From NCBI RefSeq assembly GCF_012275375.1, contig NZ_JAAZQJ010000002.1, forward strand, positions 62,001-126,000: a stretch of 64,000 nt of DNA. Direction: 5' to 3'. The stretch comes from Dyella sp. SG609 (lineage in GTDB: Bacteria; Pseudomonadota; Gammaproteobacteria; Xanthomonadales; Rhodanobacteraceae). The notes beneath the pieces are model-generated. The model ran no database searches. It was not told the DNA's origin and saw nothing but the letters and a program-made list of their open reading frames with translations. Positions 16,268-23,689 of this stretch are shown here, piece by piece; the first letter of the stretch is position 1, and the number at the start of each line of letters is the position of its first letter. Position numbers and translations under genes: made by a program.

Positions 16268-17883
16268 CCGCTGGCTCCCGTTGCGCGCGCATGGATGCGT
16301 CCGATGGCATCCAGCGCGGAAGTGACCGCCCCCTCCTGCCACGCCGGCAGGTACGAGGCATGTTCGCCGGCCAGCACGATGCGCCCGTCCAGCTGGCACA
16401 GGTTGTCGTAGTGGCGTTCGCGCGCCTCGTCGGACCACACGCCGAAGCAGCCCAGGGTGAATGGCGAGCGATGCCAGCCCACGGCGACGCCGTGCTCGAA
16501 TTCATCGCGGTATTGCGGATGGATCCGGCTGCCGTAATCGACCGCCTTGCGCACCCGTTCTTCGGGCGGCATTGCGGTGAACTGATAGGCGTCCACGCCC
16601 CACATGTACGCCCCCAGCAGCACGCCCTTGCCGCCGCTGTGAAAGCCGGTGCTCGGATAGCTGATGTTGGCGATCGGCAGGTCGGTGTAGGTGATGCCGC
16701 CGTAAATCTGCTCGTCTTCTTCCCAGAAGCGCCGCTTGAACTGCAGGCCCACTTTCACCGAGGCCGCATAAGGCACCGCGGCGATCGCCTCGGCCATGGC
16801 GGCGCCGACCTTGAGCGGCAACTGGCCCAGGATCGACAGCGGGATGGTGCACACGCACCAGTCCGCGCTTGCCGTATGCGTGGCGCCCGGGGCTTCGGCG
16901 TCTTCGTAAGCCACGGTGACGCCGCGCTCGTCCTGCTCGATGGCGGTGACCTTGGCGCCGTAGCGGATCACGCTTTTCAGTTCGCGGCCGAACGCCTCGC
17001 CGATGCGGCCCATGCCGCCGACCGGCTGGAACAAGGTGGTCTGGAATTCGTAGATCTCGCCGGCCACCAGGTGCTGCCACAGGCGCGAGCCGAGCACGTC
17101 CTTCAGTTGCAGTGGCGTGGACGGCTGCGGCCTGGCGGACAGGCCGCCGCCGGCATCGCGGTCGTAGCCGCGCCGGTTGCTGCTGGCTTCGCCGCGCGCG
17201 TAGGCGAACTGCTGGTCCAGCGCGCCCCATGCGCGCAGCGATTCCAGCAGGCGTTCCTGGTCCTCCTTGCTCACGCGCTGGTCCAGCTGTCCCTGCTGCG
17301 TGCTCTTGGCCAGCAGTTCGGCCACGTGGCCGCGGTAGTCGGCGTTGATCTCGCGATAGCGCCGCGGCTTGCCGCCGAACGCATCCGCGCCGTGCAGATA
17401 GGCGTTGTGATTGACCTGGACGAACGGCTCCAATGCCACGCCGAGTCTTTTGCAATACGAGAGGATGCCGTGGTGGTGATAAGGCAGGCGCCATGGCCCG
17501 GGATTGATATACAGGCCGTCCTCGAACTGGCAGTGCTGGGTAAAGCCGCCCAGTTCGGTGAAGCGGTCGCCGCCGCGCAGCGACCAGTTGCGGCCGCCGG
17601 GACGGCGGTTGTACTCCAGCACCTGCACGCGGTAGCCGGCCTGGCGCAGCTCGTAGGCCGCCACCATGCCGGCGATGCCGGCGCCGAGCACCAGCACGGA
17701 TGCGCCGCGCGGGGCGCCTTCCAGCCGCGGCGGGCCGCGGTAGGGCGATTCGGCCGCGAGGCCGAGGCTGCTCATCGCCTGGTACATCGCCGCACCGCCG
17801 GCGGCGGCGCCGATCATGCGCAGCAGGTCGCGCCGCCTCATCGAGCGCGGGCGCTCGCCGGCGGCGGAAAGATCATCTTGCAT
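16264..17883 (-). CDS. Tat-exported flavin monoamine oxidase family protein
   Basis: A 539-residue FAD enzyme. A twin-arginine signal is visible (SMRRRDLLRM at 14-23, then a hydrophobic Ala/Gly stretch). The dinucleotide fold is VLVLGAGIAG (about residues 63-72), followed by the GGRNWSLRGGD loop typical of flavin amine oxidases and the C-terminal GEHASYLPAWQEGAVTSA FAD motif. It would oxidise primary or secondary amines to imines in the periplasm. Tight coupling to a cytochrome c suggests a dehydrogenase rather than an H2O2-producing oxidase. An exported RidA completes the set. Substrate (amino acid, polyamine or aryl amine) is unknown. Confidence 0.9.
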   Translation of the reverse strand: MQDDLSAAGERPRSMRRRDLLRMIGAAAGGAAMYQAMSSLGLAAESPYRGPPRLEGAPRGASVLVLGAGIAGMVAAYELRQAGYRVQVLEYNRRPGGRNWSLRGGDRFTELGGFTQHCQFEDGLYINPGPWRLPYHHHGILSYCKRLGVALEPFVQVNHNAYLHGADAFGGKPRRYREINADYRGHVAELLAKSTQQGQLDQRVSKEDQERLLESLRAWGALDQQFAYARGEASSNRRGYDRDAGGGLSARPQPSTPLQLKDVLGSRLWQHLVAGEIYEFQTTLFQPVGGMGRIGEAFGRELKSVIRYGAKVTAIEQDERGVTVAYEDAEAPGATHTASADWCVCTIPLSILGQLPLKVGAAMAEAIAAVPYAASVKVGLQFKRRFWEEDEQIYGGITYTDLPIANISYPSTGFHSGGKGVLLGAYMWGVDAYQFTAMPPEERVRKAVDYGSRIHPQYRDEFEHGVAVGWHRSPFTLGCFGVWSDEARERHYDNLCQLDGRIVLAGEHASYLPAWQEGAVTSALDAIGRIHARATGASG

Positions 17884-17970
17884 GGATCACCTCTGACGTG
17901 GATGGGGACATGCCGCGCGCACGCGGTTCGTCTCGCCCCTCCGCGCCGGCCGGGCGCGGAGGGGATGCCG

Positions 17971-20403
17971 TCAGAAGCGATAGGCGACCTTGCCGTACCA
18001 GTAGCGGCCGTTGAAGCCGAACGGCGACAGCGACGAGTACTGCAGGCCGTCGGCGCGGTCCTCGTACACGTTGGCCAGCGAGGCCTTGGTCGGATACTGG
18101 TTGGTGAGGTTGTCCACGCCGGCGGTGAAGGTCCACGCGTCCCACGCATAGCTGGCGGAGAGATCCAGCAGCCAGCGCGCGGCGAACTTCTGGTCCTGGC
18201 TGCCGTCGTCGGCATCGCCGCGGCGGATCACCGATCCATAGCGCGTGAGGTTGGCATGCAGCCCGAAGCCCTGCAGCTGCCAGTCGCCGCTGAACACGTA
18301 CTTGGTGCGTGGCGTGGACGCGGTGAGCAGGCCTTCGCTGGCGCGGCCGAACGCGGGCGTGGAGACTTCCAGCACCTTGGTCTTGTTGTAGTTGCCGCTG
18401 GCGGTGAGGTTCAGCTTGCCCCAGTCGTCCAGGTCCATGCGGTAGTTGGTGATCAGGTCCGCGCCGCGCGTGCGCGTGGTGGCGCCGTTGACGAAGAACT
18501 GCGCGCCGGTGACCTGGCTGTTGGGGATGCTCACCGCGATCTGGTCCGAATACAGGATCGCGTCCGCCACACGGATCTGATACAGGTCCAGGGTCGCGCT
18601 GAAATCGCTCCACGGCTGCCACACCGCGCCAAGGCCGTAGTTGGTGGACTTCTCCGGCTTCAGCGCCTTGGCGCCCAGCGCGATCGCCACCGGGTCCGAC
18701 GTGCGGTAGGTGCCGATCTGCGCCAGCGTGCCGTTCTGGATCAGCGTCACCACCGACTCGTAGTTCTGCTGCGCCAGCGACGGCGCGCGGAAGCCGTTGG
18801 AGGCGGTGCCGCGCAAGGCGAACGTATCGGTGAACTGGTAGCGTGCCGACAGCTTGCCCGAGCGCGTGGAACCGGCGTCGCTGTAATGCTCGTAGCGGCC
18901 GGCCAGGCCCATGGAAAGCTTGCTGGTCACGTCCGTTTCCAGATCCACGTACGCCGCCTGGCTATGCCGGCCGAACGTGCCGGCGACCTGCGGCGTCAGG
19001 CCCGGAAACACCTGCGAGCCGCCCGCGTACGGCGTGGTGGTGCCGGGAATCAGCGTGTTGGGGTCGAAGAAATAGGAATCCGGATCGCCCGCGTCGATGA
19101 CATAGGTTTCCTTGCGGTATTCCGCGCCGAACGCCAGCGTGACCGGATTGGGCAGGAAGCCGACATGGATGTCCTTGCTCAGATCCAGATTCGCCACGCT
19201 CTGCTTGTTGCGGAAAGTGCCTGCGTTGAAATACGTCGGCGAATAGCCGTTGGTGTAGTACAGGTTGGTATTGACGCTGTTGGCGATGTCGAAGGCCAGG
19301 TTGTTCTCGCCGTGATCGGCGGAGAAGTCCCAGTGCCAGCCGCCCGCCGTGGTGCCGCGCAGGCCCAGTACCGCGGCGATGTCGTTGCTGTGGTTGACGA
19401 TCTGCGGCAGGAAGCCGTTCGGGTAGATCGCCGGCACGTTGCGTGCCGAGTTGTAGGCGCGGTAATAGCCGTTGGAGGTGACGTCGCGCTTGCTGCCGTT
19501 GATGTAGCCGTACAGCTCGACGCCCGAGGTGATGTCGTAGCCGAAGTTCAGCAGCAGCTGATAGGTCTTTACCGCGGGGTCGCCGTAGCGCTCGTACGGA
19601 ATGCCGCTGGGATTGGCGGCGCCCGCCAGCGTGGTGGTCTTGTCGCGATTCTCCGCGCGGTTGGTGTTCATGGCGTTCTGGTAGTTCCACGCCACGCGCA
19701 TCCAGCCCGGCGCCTTGCTGTCGGTACCGCCCAGCGGAATGCCCATGCTGCCCTGCACGCCGTTCTGCGCGCCGTCGCCCTTGTCCATCACGCCGCCGCT
19801 GGCGGTGACGCTGTTGCCGCCCGCCGCGCCGCCGCGCTTGAGCACCACGTTGATCACGCCGGCGATGGCGTCGGAGCCGTACTGCGCCGCCGCGCCGTCG
19901 CGCAGCACTTCGATGTGATCGATGGCGGCGATGGGAATCGAGTTGAGGTCCACCGGCGCCGAGCCGCGCCCGATCGCCGAGTTGTAATTGACCAGGCTGG
20001 TGGTGTGGTACCGCTTGCCATCCACCAGCACGAGCACCTGGTCCGGCGACATGCCGCGCAGGCTGGCCGGCCGGATCGCGTCGTTGCCGTCGTTGATGGC
20101 GGGGCGGGGAAAGTCCAGCGAAGGGAGCAGGGTGCTCAGGGCGCTGGCCAGATCGGTACTGCCGGTGGCGTTGAGGTCCGCGGGGGTCAGTACGTCGATC
20201 GGTGCGAGGGATTCGGAAGCGGTGCGGTCGGTGCTGCGCGTTCCGGTGACTACGACTTGCTGGAGCTGTTTGGCTTTTTCGGGCGATGCCGCGTCGGCGG
20301 CGGGCGTTTCGTCGGCCCAGGCCACCGAGGCGGCGAGGGCATTCATACAGCAAAGAGGTAGCAGCGCGGCCGCCGGCAGGCGCCGCTTAAGTCGTTTGGT
20401 CAT
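17971..20403 (-). CDS. TonB-dependent outer-membrane receptor
   Basis: An 810-residue receptor with a Sec signal (ending near SVAWA), a TonB box QQVVVTGTRS at about 47-56, a plug with SLRGMSPDQVLVLVDGKRYH and GSDAIAGVINVVLKRG, and a barrel ending WYGKVAYRF with C-terminal Phe. It is 87 bp upstream of the amine-oxidase gene on the same strand, so it probably heads that transcript and imports its substrate. There is no STN domain. The class (iron complex versus other ligand) cannot be told by eye, but its linkage is to amine oxidation rather than siderophore genes. Confidence 0.93.
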   Translation of the reverse strand: MTKRLKRRLPAAALLPLCCMNALAASVAWADETPAADAASPEKAKQLQQVVVTGTRSTDRTASESLAPIDVLTPADLNATGSTDLASALSTLLPSLDFPRPAINDGNDAIRPASLRGMSPDQVLVLVDGKRYHTTSLVNYNSAIGRGSAPVDLNSIPIAAIDHIEVLRDGAAAQYGSDAIAGVINVVLKRGGAAGGNSVTASGGVMDKGDGAQNGVQGSMGIPLGGTDSKAPGWMRVAWNYQNAMNTNRAENRDKTTTLAGAANPSGIPYERYGDPAVKTYQLLLNFGYDITSGVELYGYINGSKRDVTSNGYYRAYNSARNVPAIYPNGFLPQIVNHSNDIAAVLGLRGTTAGGWHWDFSADHGENNLAFDIANSVNTNLYYTNGYSPTYFNAGTFRNKQSVANLDLSKDIHVGFLPNPVTLAFGAEYRKETYVIDAGDPDSYFFDPNTLIPGTTTPYAGGSQVFPGLTPQVAGTFGRHSQAAYVDLETDVTSKLSMGLAGRYEHYSDAGSTRSGKLSARYQFTDTFALRGTASNGFRAPSLAQQNYESVVTLIQNGTLAQIGTYRTSDPVAIALGAKALKPEKSTNYGLGAVWQPWSDFSATLDLYQIRVADAILYSDQIAVSIPNSQVTGAQFFVNGATTRTRGADLITNYRMDLDDWGKLNLTASGNYNKTKVLEVSTPAFGRASEGLLTASTPRTKYVFSGDWQLQGFGLHANLTRYGSVIRRGDADDGSQDQKFAARWLLDLSASYAWDAWTFTAGVDNLTNQYPTKASLANVYEDRADGLQYSSLSPFGFNGRYWYGKVAYRF

Positions 20404-20611
20404 CAGTGGTTTCCCCGGTCAGGCAGTCAGTAGACAGGCTCCTTGCCTGGATCTTGCGTCGCAGCAATCCTCCCCAGGGCTGCGACGATTCGAGGCTAAG
20501 CGCGATTGCTGCGGCGCGTCAATATCTGGTCATTCGCGCGTCATTGCGCTGTAATCGTCGGCCCGGTGCGTTTTTGCAACGCGACAAAATCTTGCGGCCA
20601 CCGGATCGACA

Positions 20612-20643
20612 GAGGCCACGGGCGAGGGTTCGCCCATGGCCTC
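20612..20643. terminator. Hairpin between TonB receptor promoter side and reductase stop
   Basis: A 14-bp stem with one mismatch (20612-20625 with 20630-20643), GGGT loop, followed by a second small palindrome GTTGCCGGCAAC (20645-20656). It lies 22 bp past the reductase stop on the minus strand and is a likely transcription end for it. There is no strong T-run. Confidence 0.5.
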
Positions 20644-20664
20644 GTTGCCGGCAACAGATCGGCC

Positions 20665-21534
20665 TCAGCCCGCGGCCGTGATCTCGGCGACGAACTCGCG
20701 ATAAGAACGCAGCGGGCGTCCCAGCATCCGGGTCAGCCGCTCGGCGTCGCCCGCCTCCGGCAGCATGCCGTCGCTGACGAAGCGTTCGGCCATCAGGCGC
20801 ATTTCGTAGGCCATCCACTTCGGCAGGAAGCCGGCGGCGTTCCGCTCGAAGCCGGCCGGATCGTCGCCGCCGTACACCACGGGGCGTCCCAGCGCTTCCG
20901 ACCAGATCGCCGCCGCATCCGCGCCGGTCAGCGCGTCGGGGCCGACCAGGTTGATCGTTTCGGTCGGCAGCGTGGCAGGCGCCTGGTCGCGGCGGATCAG
21001 TTCGATCGCGGCGAGCTCGGCGATGTCGCGCGTATCGATCATGGCCAGGCCCTTGCCGCCGATCGGCATCGGATAGACGCCGTGCTGAAGCACCACGTCC
21101 TTGATCGTGTGGTCGTTGTCGATGAAGTAGGTCGGACGCAGGATGGTGGCGCTGAAACCCATCTCCCGCAGCATCCGTTCGGCGCCGTACTTCACCGCGA
21201 AATGCGGCACGTTGACGAAGCGGTCGGCATGGATCACCGACAGGTACACGACGCGCTCGACGCCCGCCTCGCGGGCCAGGTTGAGGGTAAGGATCGCCTG
21301 GGTGAATTCATCGCCGGTGACGGCGTTGAGCAGGAACAGGGTGCGCACGCCGGAGAAGGCGGTGCGCATGGCGTCGAGGTCGAGCAGGTCGCCCTGAACC
21401 ACCTCCACGCCGGCGGGGAAGCTGGTTTTGGAAGGATCGCGGGTCAACACGCGCACGGCTGCGCCGCGCTGGACGAGCTGGTCGACGACCTGGCGGCCGA
21501 CGCGGCCGGTGGCACCAGTAACGAGGATAGTCAT
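20665..21534 (-). CDS. NmrA-like NAD(P)-binding reductase
   Basis: A 289-residue atypical short-chain dehydrogenase of the NmrA/HSCARG/QOR2 group. A Rossmann motif TGATGRVGRQV is at the extreme N-terminus (7-17). The classical YxxxK is replaced by HFAVKYGAERML, as usual for this group. Domain length is typical (about 280-300). Members are NADPH sensors or quinone/azo reductases. It is divergent from a LysR gene with a 104-bp spacer, so that regulator is its probable controller. The spacer holds A/T-rich half-sites spaced like a LysR T-N11-A box (around 21571-21600). Confidence 0.88.
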   Translation of the reverse strand: MTILVTGATGRVGRQVVDQLVQRGAAVRVLTRDPSKTSFPAGVEVVQGDLLDLDAMRTAFSGVRTLFLLNAVTGDEFTQAILTLNLAREAGVERVVYLSVIHADRFVNVPHFAVKYGAERMLREMGFSATILRPTYFIDNDHTIKDVVLQHGVYPMPIGGKGLAMIDTRDIAELAAIELIRRDQAPATLPTETINLVGPDALTGADAAAIWSEALGRPVVYGGDDPAGFERNAAGFLPKWMAYEMRLMAERFVSDGMLPEAGDAERLTRMLGRPLRSYREFVAEITAAG

Positions 21535-21638
21535 GGCAGTACTCCGAGTGGGTTGGGAACGTGCCGGCTATGTTATTGATCCAAATTCTGGCGAATAGCC
21601 GCTAAAATTAAACGCGCTGTCCCACTGACGAGACACTC

Positions 21639-22532
21639 ATGGACCTTCTCGCACTGGCCGATTTCAACCTGGTCGCCCGCCACGGCGGCTTCGGCAAAGC
21701 CGCCCGCGAAGCCGGCCGGCCGAAGGCGACCCTGTCGCGGCGCGTGGCCGAGCTGGAGGCCAGCCTGGAGCTGCGCCTGTTCGAGCGCGGGGCGCGATCG
21801 CTCAAGCTCACGGAAGAGGGCCGCGCCCTGTTCGAGCGGACCGCGCTGCTGCTGACCGAGCTCGACGAGACGGCGACCGCCATCGCCTCCGGCGGCCATG
21901 CCGCGCGCGGCCGCCTGCGCATCAGCGCGCCGCTGCTTTTTTCGCAGACCGCGATGGGCCGGCTCGCCGCGGGCTTCGCGCTGCGCTACCCGCAGGTGCG
22001 GCTGGAAGTCACCGCGGAAGACCGCGCCGTGGACATGATCGAAGAGGCTTATGACCTGGTGATCCGGGTCAACCCGGAACCCGACGCCACCCTGGTCGGG
22101 CGCATCTTCCTGCGCGACCGCATGGTCGTCGTGGCCAGCCCGGCGTTGCCGCGGCCCGAGGGCGCCGCACCGGTCCCGGCGGTGACCCGCGGCCCCGTCA
22201 AGCAGGCGGAGACCTGGACCATGAAGACAGCTTCCGGGACGTCGGCCATGCTCGCCCATCCCGTGCTCGGCCTGTCATCGCTGGTGATGGTCCGCGACGC
22301 GGTGCGCATGGGCGCGGGCGCGGCGCGCCTGCCGTTGTCGCTGGTGAGTCCGGACCTGGCCGACGGAACCTTGGCGCACTGGGGCGACGTGGAAGGACCG
22401 GAAACCGCGCTCTGGGCGCTCTATCCGACCCGCCGCCTGCTGAGTGCCCGCGTGTCGGCGTTTCTGGACTATCTCAGGGAAGCTTTTCCACGAGGAACGC
22501 CGGACGAACTGGCCGCCTATGTCCGCGGCTGA
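21639..22532 (+). CDS. LysR-family transcriptional regulator
   Basis: A 297-residue LTTR. The N-terminal helix-turn-helix is intact (FNLVARHGGFGKAAREAG, then KATLSRRVAELEASLELRLF, about residues 6-45), followed by the type 2 periplasmic-binding effector domain (from about residue 90). The segment RPKATLSRRV is characteristic of the LTTRs paired with NmrA-like or quinone reductases. The gene faces away from the reductase gene; such pairs are usually regulator and target. A DLLALADF start directly follows ATG 21639. Confidence 0.92.
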   Translation: MDLLALADFNLVARHGGFGKAAREAGRPKATLSRRVAELEASLELRLFERGARSLKLTEEGRALFERTALLLTELDETATAIASGGHAARGRLRISAPLLFSQTAMGRLAAGFALRYPQVRLEVTAEDRAVDMIEEAYDLVIRVNPEPDATLVGRIFLRDRMVVVASPALPRPEGAAPVPAVTRGPVKQAETWTMKTASGTSAMLAHPVLGLSSLVMVRDAVRMGAGAARLPLSLVSPDLADGTLAHWGDVEGPETALWALYPTRRLLSARVSAFLDYLREAFPRGTPDELAAYVRG

Positions 22533-22700
22533 GCTTGCCGCCCGGCAAGCGATTCGCGCACCCGGCGCATGGCCGAACCAAAATTAAATCGCCTCGAAAA
22601 ACCCCGCTTGCCAAACGCCTTCCGCTGATTATCTTTACGCCCCGCCGATCGCTGCGGGATCGGCCTGACCACGCCGCAAAGGTGTGGCGAGTGTTCACTC

Positions 22701-22724
22701 CCATGTTGCTTAAAGAGGATATGG
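22701..22724 (+). promoter_or_regulatory. ROSE-like RNA thermometer hairpin of hsp20
   Basis: The transcript can fold so that CCAUGUUGCU (22701-22710) pairs with AGGAUAUGG (22716-22724). The UUGCU anti-Shine-Dalgarno box sits opposite AGGA, with G22708 bulged and a five-base UAAAG loop (22711-22715). UYGCU opposite AGGA with an unpaired G is the defining heart of ROSE thermometers upstream of small heat-shock genes. The masked AGGA ends 7 nt before the preferred ATG at 22727. The upstream 5' hairpins of a full ROSE element were not resolved. Confidence 0.7.
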
Positions 22725-22726
22725 CT

Positions 22727-23194
22727 ATGCGCACTGTGCTTGATTTTTCTTCTCTTCACCGCTCCAGCATCGGCTTCGACCGGATGTTCGAACTGCTGGA
22801 AACGGCGGCCAGCACCACGCCGGCGGATAACTGGCCGCCATTCGATTCGATCAAGGTCGCGGACGATCAGTACCGCATCACCATGGCAGTCGCCGGCTTC
22901 GGCCGCGACGACCTGCAGATCACGCTGCAGAACAACGTGCTCACCGTCAGCGGCGAGCGCAAGGCCGACCACGTCGGCGAAATCCTGCATCGCGGCATCG
23001 CCAACCGGCCGTTCACGCGCCGCTTCGAGCTGGCCGAGCACATGCAGATCGATGGAGCCAGCCTCAAGGACGGCCTGCTGGTGATCGACTTGAAGCGCGA
23101 GCTGCCCGAGGCGCTCAAGCCGCGCCGGATTCCCATCGGAAATCCGGATCAGCCCGCCATCGAACCGCGCCGGCTGCAGAACCAGGCGGCGTGA
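22727..23194 (+). CDS. Small heat-shock protein Hsp20 (IbpA type)
   Basis: A 155-residue alpha-crystallin chaperone. The protein begins MRTVLDFSSLHRSSIGFDRMF, matching IbpA/IbpB N-termini, which fixes the start at 22727 rather than 22721 or 22535. The alpha-crystallin domain spans about 36-128 (YRITMAVAGFGRDDLQITLQ, then LVIDLKRELPEA). The IxI-type tail is IPIG (about 134-137). It is an ATP-independent holdase binding unfolding proteins in the cytoplasm. Expression is probably controlled by the thermometer hairpin that sequesters its ribosome-binding site. A strong intrinsic terminator follows. Confidence 0.95.
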   Translation: MRTVLDFSSLHRSSIGFDRMFELLETAASTTPADNWPPFDSIKVADDQYRITMAVAGFGRDDLQITLQNNVLTVSGERKADHVGEILHRGIANRPFTRRFELAEHMQIDGASLKDGLLVIDLKRELPEALKPRRIPIGNPDQPAIEPRRLQNQAA

Positions 23195-23241
23195 TTCGCC
23201 CGCAAGAGGCGATGGCGGTTTGAATCCTGAAGTGGTTACTG

Positions 23242-23270
23242 GCGGCGGCAGACTTGCCGCCGCTTTTTTT
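23242..23270 (+). terminator. Intrinsic terminator of hsp20
   Basis: A 9-bp G+C-rich stem (GCGGCGGCA 23242-23250 with TGCCGCCGC 23255-23263), GACT loop, followed by seven T. It lies 47 bp after the hsp20 stop. The remaining 23271-23689 shows no convincing gene; it is A+T-richer around 23390-23530 and presumably carries the autotransporter promoter. Confidence 0.92.
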
Positions 23271-23689
23271 ATACGTGGGAATGGGCCTGGTAAAAGTGGC
23301 ATTTTGGCCCCTCAATCCCTTGACTTATCCGTACTGGCAAAAGACGCGCGGGCGACGCGCAAGTCGAGCCCGCTTTTTAAGATTTTCACCAGATGGACTT
23401 AATGTTTTTGCGCGAATGTGCCTTTCATCACCATTGCCGGCGCCGCGAAAAAAAGCCAGGAAAATCAGCTGTGATTGCAGTAACGCGATGGCCAAGTCGC
23501 CGTCAACTATCGGCGCGCCTTGTGTTACTTAGCATGCACTGAGTGCGCATCAGGAACGCGCACTCGCAACAGGGGCGTCAGTCGTGCTTGCGGCGGCGCG
23601 AGTTATCCGCCGGACATCAACACATGCTTTTTGCGTCCGGTCTGCGCGGCCGGCGACGGCGGCGCTTGATCTGCGACAGGGGTACGACA

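Noticed and set aside
16291-20361. A 1356-codon plus-strand open frame opposite the amine oxidase and TonB receptor
   Set aside because: It is a high-G+C antisense shadow: low-complexity Ala/Gly/Arg/His composition, no ribosome site, and it overlaps two well-supported minus-strand genes.
23254-23532. Small ORF after hsp20
   Set aside because: It begins inside the terminator hairpin and shows no ribosome site or conserved pattern.
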